Assembly (NCBI RefSeq): GCF_023898865.1
Contig: NZ_JAGSOV010000049.1
Span: forward strand, 16,727 to 80,726
Direction of reading: 5' to 3'
Source: Pseudonocardia humida
GTDB lineage: Bacteria; Actinomycetota; Actinomycetes; Mycobacteriales; Pseudonocardiaceae
DNA length: 64,000 bases
This document shows positions 24,742 to 33,190 of this stretch, in pieces (the first letter of the stretch is position 1; every line of letters begins with the position of its first letter). Below the pieces are notes generated by a model. That model saw only the letters and a program-made list of their open reading frames with translations, did not search any database and was not told the origin of the DNA. The position numbers and the translations under genes were made by a program.

Positions 24742-26180
24742 TGGCCGCCGTCGACGACCGCCCCAGCGCCGCGCCGGCGGCCCCAGCCCCCCTGCCCACC
24801 GGGCGGGGGATCGAGCTGGTGCTGCTGGCGTTCGCCGCGGTGCTCGTCACCGGCGCGCTGGCGCTCGTCGAGGCCAACCAGGAGCAGCAGCTGACCCAGG
24901 CGCTGCTCTGGGTCGGGCTGGCCTACCTGGCCCTGTTCACGGTGGCGCACTTCGCGGTGCGCACGTTCGCGCCCTACGCCGACCCGCTGATCCTGCCCTC
25001 GGTGGCGCTGCTCAACGGCCTGGGCCTGGTGATGATCCACCGGCTCGACCTGGCCGAGCTCGCGCAGGCCGCGGCGGTGGGCGACCCGCCGCCCACCGAG
25101 CTGATCAGCCGGCAGGTCGCCTGGACCGCGATCGGGCTGGCGCTGTTCGTCGCGGTGCTCTGGCTGGTGCGCGACCACCGCAAGCTCTCGCGCTACGCGT
25201 TCACCGCCGGCCTCGTCGGGATCGTGCTGCTGGCCCTGCCGGGCCTGCTGCCCTCGTCGATCTCCGAGGTCAACGGGGCGAAGCTGTGGATCAGGATCGG
25301 TCCGGTCGGCATCCAGCCCGGTGAGTTCGCCAAGATCCTGCTGATCATCTTCTTCGCCGCGTTCCTGGTGCAGAAGCGCGAGCTGTTCACCACCGCCGGA
25401 CGCCGATTCCTGGGCATGGAGTTCCCGCGCCCGCGCGACCTCGGCCCGCTGCTGCTGGCCTGGGGGCTGTCCATCGGCGTGCTCGTCATCGAGCGCGACC
25501 TGGGCTCGTCGCTGCTGTTCTTCGGCATCGTGCTGGTGATGCTCTACGTGGCGACCGAGCGCGTCTCCTGGCTGGTCATCGGCCTGAGCATCTTCGTCGG
25601 CGGCGCGCTGATCGCCTACCAGCTGTTCGGCCACGTGCGGGTGCGCGTGCAGGTCTGGCTCGACCCCTTCGCCGACTTCAACGGCACCGGCTTTCAGATC
25701 GGGCAGGCCCTGTTCGGGCTGGGCACCGGCGGGGTCGGCGGCACCGGGCTGGGCGCGGGCCGCCCCGACCTGGTCCCCTTCGCCTACAGCGACTTCATGC
25801 TGTCGTCGCTGGGCGAGGAGCTCGGGCTGATCGGGCTGTCGGCCATCCTCATCGTCTACCTGGTGATGATCACCCGCGGGCTGCGCAGCGCGCTGGCCGT
25901 GCGCGACAGCTTCGGCAAGCTGCTGGCCGCCGGCCTGGCCTTCGCCATCGCGCTGCAGATCTTCACCGTCATCGGCGGGGCCACCAAGCTCATCCCGCTG
26001 ACCGGCCTCACCCTGCCGTTCCTGTCCTACGGCGGGTCCTCGCTGGTCGCCAACTACGCGCTCGTCGCGCTGCTGCTGCGGATCTCCAACGCCGCCCGCG
26101 CCCCGCTGAACCGCCGCCCGGCCGCCCCGCTGCCGCCGATCGCCGAGGCCGGCACCGAGCTGGTGGAGCGGCCGAAGTGA
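24741..26180 (+). CDS. rodA: SEDS peptidoglycan polymerase RodA/FtsW family
   Basis: Integral membrane glycosyltransferase of 479 residues with about 12 helices. Conserved SEDS features are visible: GAKLWIRIGPVGIQPGEFAK, VIERDLGSSLLFFG, F-A-Y-S-D-F-M-L-S-S-L-G-E-E-L-G and TLPFLSYGGSSLVAN. Position between pstP and the class B PBP gene identifies it as the elongation-type RodA rather than FtsW. It works with PbpA on lateral or polar wall growth. The next gene overlaps by 4 bp. Confidence 0.95.
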   Translation: MAAVDDRPSAAPAAPAPLPTGRGIELVLLAFAAVLVTGALALVEANQEQQLTQALLWVGLAYLALFTVAHFAVRTFAPYADPLILPSVALLNGLGLVMIHRLDLAELAQAAAVGDPPPTELISRQVAWTAIGLALFVAVLWLVRDHRKLSRYAFTAGLVGIVLLALPGLLPSSISEVNGAKLWIRIGPVGIQPGEFAKILLIIFFAAFLVQKRELFTTAGRRFLGMEFPRPRDLGPLLLAWGLSIGVLVIERDLGSSLLFFGIVLVMLYVATERVSWLVIGLSIFVGGALIAYQLFGHVRVRVQVWLDPFADFNGTGFQIGQALFGLGTGGVGGTGLGAGRPDLVPFAYSDFMLSSLGEELGLIGLSAILIVYLVMITRGLRSALAVRDSFGKLLAAGLAFAIALQIFTVIGGATKLIPLTGLTLPFLSYGGSSLVANYALVALLLRISNAARAPLNRRPAAPLPPIAEAGTELVERPK

Positions 26181-27649
26181 ACACTCCCATCCGCCGGATC
26201 GCCATCGCGGTGATGGCGATGATCCTGCTGCTGCTGGGCAACCTGACCTACGTCCAGGTGGTCAAGGCGGGCGACTACCGCGAGGACTCGCGCAACAAGC
26301 GGGTGCTGCTGGCCGAGTACGCGCGCAAGCGCGGGCAGATCAGCGCGGGCGGCAAGGTGCTGGCCAGCTCGGTGCCCTCCGACGACGAGCTCAAGTACCA
26401 GCGCCAGTACCCCGACGGCCCCGTCTACGCGCCGCTGACCGGCTACTACTCGACCATCTACGGCCCGAGCGGGCTGGAGCGCGCCGCCGACGGCGTCCTC
26501 AACGGCAGCGACGACCGGCTGTTCGTGCGCCGCGTGTCCGACCTGATCACCGGCCGCGACCCGAGCGGCGGCAACGTGGTCCTCACGATCGACCCCGAGG
26601 TCCAGCAGACCGCGTTCGACCAGCTGCAGAGCAAGGGCTACACCGGTTCGATCGTGGCGCTGCGCCCGCAGACCGGCGAGATCCTGGGCATGGTCTCCAC
26701 GCCGTCCTACGACCCCGGCCCGCTGGCCAGCCACCGCGCCGAGGAGCAGAAGCAGGCCTGGACCGAGCTCAACGACGCCGAGCCCGCGGTGCTGCCCAAC
26801 CGGGCCATCTCCGAGCGCTACCCGCCCGGCTCGACGTTCAAGCTGATCGACGTGGCGGCCGCGCTGAGCAGCGGGCGCTACACCCCGGACAGCCCGTTCA
26901 CCGCGGCGCCGAGCATCATCCTGGAGGGCACGCGGACCCCGCTGCCCAACTTCGGCGGCAACCGCTGCGGCGGCGGGGAGACCGCGACCCTGCGCGAGGC
27001 GCTGCAGCGCTCCTGCAACACCGCGTTCGCCGAGCTGTCCGCGCAGCTGGGCCCGCAGGCGATCCAGGAGCAGGCGGCCGCGTTCGGCATCGGCTCGACC
27101 GACCTGACCATCCCGCTGAAGGTGGCCGGCTCCACGCTGGGCGACATCGAGAACACCGCGCAGCTGCAGCAGTCCAGCATCGGGCAGGCCAGCGTCGCGC
27201 TGACGCCGCTGCAGAACGCCATGATCGCGGCGGCCATCGCCAACGGCGGCGAGGTCATGCGGCCCTACCTGATCAAGGAGATCCAGGACCAGGAGCTGAA
27301 CAGCGTCGAGACCACCGAGCCCGACCGCATCGGTCCGGCGATCGACTCGGGGGTGGCCAGCACCATGACCGAGATGATGGTCAACAACGAGAACTCATAC
27401 GCCCCGCTCAACAAGATCCGGGGCGTGCAGATCGCCGCGAAGACCGGGACCGCCCAGCACGGCGCCGACGACAGCGTGCCGCCGCACGTCTGGTACGTCG
27501 GCTTCGCCCCCGCCGAGGACCCGCAGGTCGCGGTGGCGGTGCTGGTCGAGTCCGGCGGCGACCCCAACAACCTCGAGGCGACCGGCGGCCAGGTGGCCGC
27601 CCCCCTCGGGCGCGCGGTGATCAGCGCCGCGCTGGGCGAGTCCCCGTGA
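26177..27649 (+). CDS. pbpA: Class B penicillin-binding protein PbpA
   Basis: Transpeptidase of 490 residues. An N-terminal anchor helix (residues 5-25) is followed by the dimerisation domain and the transpeptidase domain. Active-site motifs are S-T-F-K with Ser-219, S-C-N near 279 and K-T-G with Lys-422. GTG start overlaps the rodA stop. In mycobacteria the orthologue is a PknB target needed for septation and cell length; the same is inferred here. Confidence 0.96.
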   Translation: MNTPIRRIAIAVMAMILLLLGNLTYVQVVKAGDYREDSRNKRVLLAEYARKRGQISAGGKVLASSVPSDDELKYQRQYPDGPVYAPLTGYYSTIYGPSGLERAADGVLNGSDDRLFVRRVSDLITGRDPSGGNVVLTIDPEVQQTAFDQLQSKGYTGSIVALRPQTGEILGMVSTPSYDPGPLASHRAEEQKQAWTELNDAEPAVLPNRAISERYPPGSTFKLIDVAAALSSGRYTPDSPFTAAPSIILEGTRTPLPNFGGNRCGGGETATLREALQRSCNTAFAELSAQLGPQAIQEQAAAFGIGSTDLTIPLKVAGSTLGDIENTAQLQQSSIGQASVALTPLQNAMIAAAIANGGEVMRPYLIKEIQDQELNSVETTEPDRIGPAIDSGVASTMTEMMVNNENSYAPLNKIRGVQIAAKTGTAQHGADDSVPPHVWYVGFAPAEDPQVAVAVLVESGGDPNNLEATGGQVAAPLGRAVISAALGESP

Positions 27650-29031
27650 CCGTGCTCGCGGCCGGCCAGCACATCGCCGAGCGCTACCACCTCGACCGGC
27701 GGATCGCGGTGGGCGGGATGGGCGAGGTCTGGGAGGCCTCCGACACCCGGCTCGGCCGCTCGGTCGCGGTGAAGGTGCTGCGCCCCGAGCTGTCCGACGA
27801 CCCCGAGTTCCTGCACCGGTTCCGCATCGAGGCCCGCACGGTCGCCTCGCTGGACCACTCCGGCATCGCCGCCGTGCACGACTACGGCGAGGACGAGAGC
27901 CCGAGCGGGCGGCGCACCGCCTACCTGGTGATGGAGCTGGTCCGCGGCGACCCGCTGTCCACGTTGATCTCCCGCGGCCCCATCGACGCCGACGAGACGC
28001 TGCGCCTCGTCGAGGAGGCCGCCTGGGCGCTGCAGGCCGCCCACGAGCGGGGCTTCGTGCACCGCGACGTCAAGCCCGGCAACATCCTGGTCCGCACCGA
28101 CGGCCTGGTGAAGCTGACCGACTTCGGCATCGCCAAGGCCGCCGACGCCGTCCCGGTCACCCGCTCCGGCATGGTCATGGGCACTGCCCACTACATCGCC
28201 CCCGAGCAGGCCAGCGGCGGCGAGGCCGGGCCGGCGGGCGACGTCTACTCGTTGGGCATCGTCGGCTACGAGTGCCTGGTCGGGCACCGCCCGTTCCGCG
28301 CCGAGAGCGCGGTGGCGGTGGCCATGATGCAGGTCCGCGACGAGCCCCCGCCGCTGCCCGCGACGATCCCGGTCGGCACCCGCGAGCTCATCGAGGCCGT
28401 GCTGGTCAAGGACCCGTTGCAGCGCTACGCCACCGGTGGCGAGTTCGCCGAGGCGGTGGCCGCGGTGCGCCGCGGGGAGCCGATGCCGGTGCCGCGCTCG
28501 CTCACCGGCGCGACCCCGGTGGTCACCCCGCGGCCGCGGCCGCCGCGCGGGCGCACCGCGACACCGACTCCGACGCCCACCCCGACGCCGACCCCCAGCC
28601 CGGTGCCCAAGCCGCCGCACCGGCGCGCGGCCGACGCGGCCCGCCCGCGGCCGCGCCCGGCCACCCCCCGCACGAGCGCCGACCGCACGGGCGACACGCC
28701 GCGGCGCCCGGCCCGCCACCACGCCCCGCCGCCCGCGCCGCCCACCGAGCCGCTGCGGCTGCAGCCGCGGTCCGGGCGCAGCCGCACCGTGCTGCTCGTG
28801 CTCTTCGTGCTGCTGACCCTGGCCGCCTTCGCGGTCGGGTTCTACGTCCTGCGCACCGTCGTCCTCGCCACCCCCGACACGCCCGGCCCGGCGGTGCCCG
28901 CAGGGGCGGCCGGTACCGTTGCGGTGCGGGGATCCGCGGGACCGTCGCCGAGCGGTCCGGTCGGTGCGTTCGCCGTGAACGGTTCGTCGGTCGTCGTGGA
29001 TGCGGCGGCATCGGTCGGCAGCGCCCGGTGA
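27646..29031 (+). CDS. pknA: Serine/threonine protein kinase PknA
   Basis: Hanks-type membrane kinase of 461 residues. The glycine loop is GGMGEVWEA, the catalytic loop FVHRDVKPGN (Asp near 141), the DFG motif LTDFGIAK, and the activation segment ends M-G-T-A-H-Y-I-A-P-E-Q. Between kinase and membrane is a Thr-Pro repeat (TPTPTPTPTPSP) and an Arg/Pro-rich linker. One transmembrane helix spans about 381-403, with a short outer tail. GTG overlaps the pbpA stop. It lacks PASTA domains, as in the mycobacterial protein. Confidence 0.96.
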   Translation: MTVLAAGQHIAERYHLDRRIAVGGMGEVWEASDTRLGRSVAVKVLRPELSDDPEFLHRFRIEARTVASLDHSGIAAVHDYGEDESPSGRRTAYLVMELVRGDPLSTLISRGPIDADETLRLVEEAAWALQAAHERGFVHRDVKPGNILVRTDGLVKLTDFGIAKAADAVPVTRSGMVMGTAHYIAPEQASGGEAGPAGDVYSLGIVGYECLVGHRPFRAESAVAVAMMQVRDEPPPLPATIPVGTRELIEAVLVKDPLQRYATGGEFAEAVAAVRRGEPMPVPRSLTGATPVVTPRPRPPRGRTATPTPTPTPTPTPSPVPKPPHRRAADAARPRPRPATPRTSADRTGDTPRRPARHHAPPPAPPTEPLRLQPRSGRSRTVLLVLFVLLTLAAFAVGFYVLRTVVLATPDTPGPAVPAGAAGTVAVRGSAGPSPSGPVGAFAVNGSSVVVDAAASVGSAR

Positions 29032-29140
29032 GCCCGCGCAGCCGACGGTCCGGCGCTCGAGGAGTGCCCGCGACCTCCCGGAGGGCGACGCGGCCCGGCA
29101 GAATGTCCGAATCCCCCATGACTCCCAGGAACCGGCAGCG

Positions 29141-31060
29141 ATGACCACCTCCCGACTGTTGTCCGATCGGTACGAGCTGGGCGAGGTACTCGGCTACGGC
29201 GGCATGTCCGAGGTGCACCGCGGCCTGGACACCCGCCTGGGTCGCGATGTCGCGATCAAGGTGCTGCGCGCCGACCTCGCCCGCGACCCCCAGTTCCAGC
29301 TGCGCTTCCGCCGCGAGGCGCAGAACTCGGCCGGGCTCAACCACCCGGCGATCGTGGCCGTCTACGACACCGGCGAGGTGGAGGGCGAGTTCGGCCCGCT
29401 GCCCTACATCGTCATGGAGTTCGTCGACGGGCAGACCCTGCGCGAGATCGTCAAGACCGAGGGCCCGATGTCGCAGCAGCGCGTCACCGAGGTCATGGCC
29501 GACGTGTGCGCCGCGCTCGACTTCAGCCACCGCCACGGCATCATCCACCGCGACGTCAAGCCGGCCAACATCATGATCACCCGCGGGGGCGCGGTGAAGG
29601 TGATGGACTTCGGCATCGCCCGCGCGCTCGGCGAGGGCCAGAACGTCACCCAGACCGCGGCCGTCATCGGAACCGCCCAGTACCTCTCCCCCGAGCAGGC
29701 CAGGGGCGAGGCGGTCGACGCGCGCAGCGACGTCTACGCGGCGGGCTGCGTGCTGTTCGAGCTGCTCACCGGGGAGCCGCCGTTCACCGGCGACACCCCC
29801 GTCGCGGTGGCCTACCAGCACGTCCGGGAGGACCCACGGTCCCCGTCGCAGGTCAACCCGAACATCCCGCCCGCCCTCGACGCGGTCATCCTCAAGGCCC
29901 TGTCGAAGAACCCGGCCAACCGCTACCAGTCCGCCGCCGAGCTGCGCGCCGACCTGGTCCGCGTGCGGGCCGGGCAGAACCCGATGGCCCCCGCGGTGAT
30001 GAGCGAGGACGAGCGCACCGCGATGCTCGCCGCGTCCGCCGGCGGGGTCACCCGCCGCACCAACGGCCGCCACGGCCCGCCCACGGGCGGCGGCGGCCCG
30101 GCCACCGACTACGGCTACTACGACGAGGAGCCCCAGCGCAGCACGGGGCGGATCGTCGGGATCGTGGTCGCGGTGCTGGCGGTCATCGGCATCGTCGGCT
30201 TCGGGGCCTACCAGTACCTGGCCCCGCCGTCGGAGCCGACGAAGGTCGCGGTGCCCACGCTCGTGGGGCAGACCGAGGAGGCCGCGCGCAGCCAGCTCGT
30301 GGCGGCCAGGCTGCGGGTGGGCGAGGTCGTGCAGGTCCCGTCCTCGGTCGAGGACCGCGGCAAGGTCACCCAGACCGACCCGCCGGTGGGCGCGCAGATC
30401 AACGAGTCCACCGCGGTCAAGCTGTCGGTGGGCGCCGGGCCCGCCGAGGTCACGGTGCCCCGGCTGGTCGGCGGCGACCCGGACGAGGCCGAGGCCGAGC
30501 TCAAGGCCGTCGGGCTGGTGCTGGGCAGCAACACCAGCCGGGAGACCCCCGACCAGAGCCAGGTCGGCAAGATCATCGAAACCGACCCGGAGCCGGGCGT
30601 GAAGGTGGCGGGCGGCTCCGAGGTCAACATCGTGGTCGGCAAGAAGCAGACCACCGTCGAGATCCCCGACGTGCAGGGCAAGGACCCCCAGGAGGCGGCC
30701 AACCAGCTCGCCGCGCTGGGCCTCGACGTCAACCGCGAGGCCCCCGAGGTCGAGGGTCCCGGCGAGAAGGGCACGGTCGCCGAGACCGACCCGCCGGCCA
30801 AGGCCAAGGTCGACCCCGGCAGCAAGATCCAGATCAAGGTCTCCGACGGCTCCCAGGCCGAGGTCCCCGACATCGACGGCCTGTCCGAGAGCGAGGCCCG
30901 GGCCAAGCTCGCCGAGGTCGGCATCTTCAACATCAAGGTGACCGAGCAGGGCGTCGACGACGACAACCAGGACGGCAAGGTCATCGACCACTCCGCCGAG
31001 GCGGGCGAGGGCGTCGACAAGGACGACCAGTTCACGATCGTCATCGGCAACAAGGACTGA
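29141..31060 (+). CDS. pknB: Serine/threonine protein kinase PknB with four PASTA domains
   Basis: Membrane receptor kinase of 639 residues. Kinase domain: glycine loop GYGGMSEV, catalytic loop IIHRDVKPAN (Asp-138), DFG in VMDFGIARAL, and activation-loop threonines in NVTQTAAVIGTAQYL. The transmembrane helix is about 337-358. Four extracellular PASTA repeats fill 365-639, each with a V/I-P-x-hydrophobic-x-G opening, and would sense muropeptides or lipid II. ATG at 29141 is the family start. A 110-bp gap separates it from pknA; it is followed by a strong hairpin. Confidence 0.97.
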   Translation: MTTSRLLSDRYELGEVLGYGGMSEVHRGLDTRLGRDVAIKVLRADLARDPQFQLRFRREAQNSAGLNHPAIVAVYDTGEVEGEFGPLPYIVMEFVDGQTLREIVKTEGPMSQQRVTEVMADVCAALDFSHRHGIIHRDVKPANIMITRGGAVKVMDFGIARALGEGQNVTQTAAVIGTAQYLSPEQARGEAVDARSDVYAAGCVLFELLTGEPPFTGDTPVAVAYQHVREDPRSPSQVNPNIPPALDAVILKALSKNPANRYQSAAELRADLVRVRAGQNPMAPAVMSEDERTAMLAASAGGVTRRTNGRHGPPTGGGGPATDYGYYDEEPQRSTGRIVGIVVAVLAVIGIVGFGAYQYLAPPSEPTKVAVPTLVGQTEEAARSQLVAARLRVGEVVQVPSSVEDRGKVTQTDPPVGAQINESTAVKLSVGAGPAEVTVPRLVGGDPDEAEAELKAVGLVLGSNTSRETPDQSQVGKIIETDPEPGVKVAGGSEVNIVVGKKQTTVEIPDVQGKDPQEAANQLAALGLDVNREAPEVEGPGEKGTVAETDPPAKAKVDPGSKIQIKVSDGSQAEVPDIDGLSESEARAKLAEVGIFNIKVTEQGVDDDNQDGKVIDHSAEAGEGVDKDDQFTIVIGNKD

Positions 31061-31065
31061 CCGCG

Positions 31066-31115
31066 GCGACCGGCCCGGCGTCACCCCGGAACCGGGACGA
31101 CGCCGGGCCGGTCGC
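31066..31115 (+). terminator. Strong hairpin between pknB and trpG
   Basis: Perfect 17-bp inverted repeat, 31066-31082 with 31099-31115 (GCGACCGGCCCGGCGTC and its complement), loop 16 nt. It starts 5 bp after the pknB stop and ends 17 bp before trpG. It probably terminates the fhaA-pknB operon; it might also attenuate entry into trpG. Confidence 0.7.
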
Positions 31116-31132
31116 TCCGGGACACTGGTCCG

Positions 31133-31780
31133 ATGCGCGTTCTGGTCGTCGACAACTACGACAGCTTCGTCTACAACCTCGTCCAGTACCTGGCCCAGCT
31201 GGGCGCCGCCACCACGGTCCGGCGCAACGACGAGGTCGACCTCGACGAGCTCGACGCGGTCGACGGCGTGCTGGTCAGCCCCGGCCCCGGCACCCCGGAA
31301 CGGGCCGGGCGCAGCATCGAGATCATCCACCGCAGCGCCGAACGCACCCTGCCGCTGCTCGGCGTCTGCCTGGGCCACCAGGCGATCGGCGTGGCGTTCG
31401 GCGGCGTGGTCGACCGCGCCCCCGAGCTGCTGCACGGCAAGACGTCCCTGGTGCACCACAGCGCCGGCCTCGCCGGCCCCGACGTACTGGCCGGCCTGCC
31501 CGACCCGTTCGTCGCCACCCGCTACCACTCGCTGTCCATCCGCCCGGAGACGCTCCCGGCGGAGCTCGAGGTCACCGGCCGCACCGACACGGGCGTGATC
31601 ATGGCCCTGCGGCACCGCGAGCTGCCGCTGCACGGGGTGCAGTTCCACCCGGAGTCCGTGCTGACCGACGGCGGCCACCGCCTCCTGGCCAACTGGATGG
31701 CCGCCGCCGGCCACCCCGTCCCGGAGCCCACCGTTGCCGCGCTGACCGAGGAAGCCGCGGCGGTCACCGCCCGCGCCTAG
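31133..31780 (+). CDS. trpG: Glutamine amidotransferase, anthranilate/aminodeoxychorismate synthase component II
   Basis: Class I glutamine amidotransferase of 215 residues that supplies ammonia to chorismate-using partners (TrpE or PabB). The start VLVVDNYDSFVYNLVQYL is characteristic. The catalytic cysteine is Cys-79 in GVCLGHQAIG, the oxyanion block is SPGPGTP, and the His-Glu pair is in GVQFHPESV. The isolated location beside pknB, without trpE, is the standard actinobacterial arrangement, and the protein may serve both tryptophan and folate synthesis. Confidence 0.94.
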   Translation: MRVLVVDNYDSFVYNLVQYLAQLGAATTVRRNDEVDLDELDAVDGVLVSPGPGTPERAGRSIEIIHRSAERTLPLLGVCLGHQAIGVAFGGVVDRAPELLHGKTSLVHHSAGLAGPDVLAGLPDPFVATRYHSLSIRPETLPAELEVTGRTDTGVIMALRHRELPLHGVQFHPESVLTDGGHRLLANWMAAAGHPVPEPTVAALTEEAAAVTARA

Positions 31781-32382
31781 AGGTGGGCGGCCTTCCGGGA
31801 CGCGCCGCCGAGCGAATGGCGCTCTCGGCCAACGAGGTGGGGTGCACGCGCCACTCGCTCGGACGCACCACCCGCCTCGAGCGAAAGCGGCTCTCGTCCC
31901 GCCGGGCGCAACGAGAGCCACGCTCGCTCCACTGGACGCAACGAAAGCCGCGCTCGTTCTGCCCGAGGCGGCGCGCAGCACCGCGAGGCGAGGGAACGCT
32001 ACCCCTGCTCGATCCGAGGTCGCCCGCCGCGCAGGCGCCGCCGGAGGCGCCCTTCCCCGGCCCGGAGCCGGGCCTCTGGATCTGAGCTGGGCGCGTCGCC
32101 CACGACAGCCACTGCTCAGGGCGCCTCCGGCGGCGCCACCCCGGCGGGCGTCCTCAGCTCCAGCAGGGGGTGCGAAGTACTCCCTGCCGCCACCGTGGGG
32201 CGGGGAGCGAGGGCGGCGCTCGTTGCACTGGCGATCGCACCCGGGTGGAGCACATCTCTGGTGCGCCGGCGGAGACCGGCGGCTCACCTGCGACGTCGGG
32301 CACGCTACCGTGGAGGCCAGGTTCAGCACGCCGGGTCGGTCGACCGGCCGTGCCCGATACGAGGCCGTCACGAGGTCAGCAC
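31781..32382. repeat. Non-coding repeat-rich gap between trpG and crgA
   Basis: About 600 bp with no credible gene. It holds several copies of a short imperfect palindrome related to CGAGAGCCnCGCTCG: 31809-31827, 31878-31896, 31909-31928 and 31939-31958, the last two being direct repeats exactly 30 bp apart. Farther on are two 18-bp arms forming a perfect inverted repeat, 32034-32051 and 32120-32137 (GGCGCCGCCGGAGGCGCC and its complement). GCGCTCGTTGCACTGG near 32217 echoes the array once more. The crgA promoter must lie at the right end. Confidence 0.6.
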
Positions 32383-32655
32383 ATGCCGAAGTCCAAGGTC
32401 CGGAAGAAGACCGCATACACCCCGCCGACGCGCGACGCGGGCGGCAACCGCACCCCGGTCAAGGTGAAGGGCCCGACCCACCCGGTCTACATCGCGGTGA
32501 TGCTCGGTCTGATGCTGGCCGGGCTGGCCTGGCTGGTGGTCAACTACCTCGCGGGCGACCGGCTCGACTTCATGATCGCGCTCGGTTCGTGGAACTTCCT
32601 GATCGGCTTCGCGCTCATCGTGATCGGGCTGCTGATGACCATGCGGTGGCGCTGA
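32383..32655 (+). CDS. crgA: Cell division protein CrgA
   Basis: Small membrane protein of 90 residues that bridges FtsZ and FtsI/FtsQ in actinobacterial division. The basic N-terminus MPKSKVRKK is conserved, followed by two transmembrane helices (YIAVMLGLMLAGLAWLVV and WNFLIGFALIVIGLLM). ATG at 32383 has GAGG about 10 bp upstream; a longer frame from 32170 is not conserved. Two DnaA-box-like sequences follow its stop. Confidence 0.95.
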   Translation: MPKSKVRKKTAYTPPTRDAGGNRTPVKVKGPTHPVYIAVMLGLMLAGLAWLVVNYLAGDRLDFMIALGSWNFLIGFALIVIGLLMTMRWR

Positions 32656-32676
32656 TCCCGCTCATCGGTCCCCGGC

Positions 32677-32698
32677 TGTGGACAACCGCTGTGGACAA
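32677..32698 (+). promoter_or_regulatory. Pair of consensus DnaA boxes
   Basis: TGTGGACAA occurs at 32677-32685 and again at 32690-32698, both exact complements of TTGTCCACA. They fill the gap between crgA and the PH-domain gene, ending 2 bp before that gene's GTG at 32701, and are 23 kb from oriC. Confidence 0.65.
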
Positions 32699-32700
32699 CC

Positions 32701-33174
32701 GTGGACGCTGACACCGGCCCGCACGAGCGGGAGTGGAGCCCGGCGGTCGGGCTGGTGGTGATCGGGTGGGCGGCGGCCGTGGCCGCCGTCGCCTGGTGCG
32801 TGCTGCTCTGGGCGTCGCACGCCGACCCGGCGGGTCGGCTGATCGCCGGTGTGGCGGCCGTGGGCCTGGTCGTGGCCGCCCTGTACGGCACCCGGGCCCG
32901 GCCGCGACTTCGCGTCGACGTCGACGGGATCACCGTCGGCGGGCTGCTGCGGGCGCGGCACTACCCGTGGCCGCTGGTGGGCGACCTGCGGGTGCTGACG
33001 ACCCGGCGCCTCGGGCTGCGCGGCTCGCTGCTGGAGATCGACGCCACTACCGCCGACGGCGGAGAGCGGCTGCTCGTGTTCGGTCGGCTCGACCTGGACG
33101 AGGACCCGCAGGACGTCGCCCCGCAGGTGCTCGCCCTGCGCCCGGCCCGCGGCCGCCCCGTCCAGCCCGACTGA
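32701..33174 (+). CDS. PH domain-containing membrane protein
   Basis: Protein of 157 residues with two N-terminal transmembrane helices (AVGLVVIGWAAAVAAVAWCVLLW and AGVAAVGLVVAALYG) and a C-terminal bacterial PH-like domain starting RLRVDVDGITVGGLL. It matches the position and layout of the mycobacterial Rv0010c family beside crgA. GTG at 32701 leaves no room for a ribosome site other than the DnaA-box sequence, so the start is uncertain. The function is unknown; its gene shares a terminator with the rhomboid gene. Confidence 0.82.
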   Translation: MDADTGPHEREWSPAVGLVVIGWAAAVAAVAWCVLLWASHADPAGRLIAGVAAVGLVVAALYGTRARPRLRVDVDGITVGGLLRARHYPWPLVGDLRVLTTRRLGLRGSLLEIDATTADGGERLLVFGRLDLDEDPQDVAPQVLALRPARGRPVQPD

Positions 33175-33190
33175 TCGGGCCGGACGGGGC
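33155..33190. terminator. Bidirectional terminator overlapping two stop codons
   Basis: GCCCCGTCC (33155-33163) pairs with GGACGGGGC (33182-33190), and inside it CCCGA pairs with TCGGG, separated by a 2-nt bulge. The stem spans the stop region of the PH-domain gene and reaches the stop of the convergent rhomboid gene. Confidence 0.6.

Noticed and set aside
31909..31958. Two 20-bp repeats spaced 30 bp, considered as a CRISPR remnant
   Set aside because: The repeats are too short and diverged, there are only two or three units, and no cas gene is near.
28523..32416. A 1297-codon open frame on the minus strand
   Set aside because: It runs opposite pknB, trpG and crgA, whose products are clear. 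Its translation is low-complexity Arg/Gly/Leu/Val-rich sequence typical of antisense frames in very GC-rich DNA.
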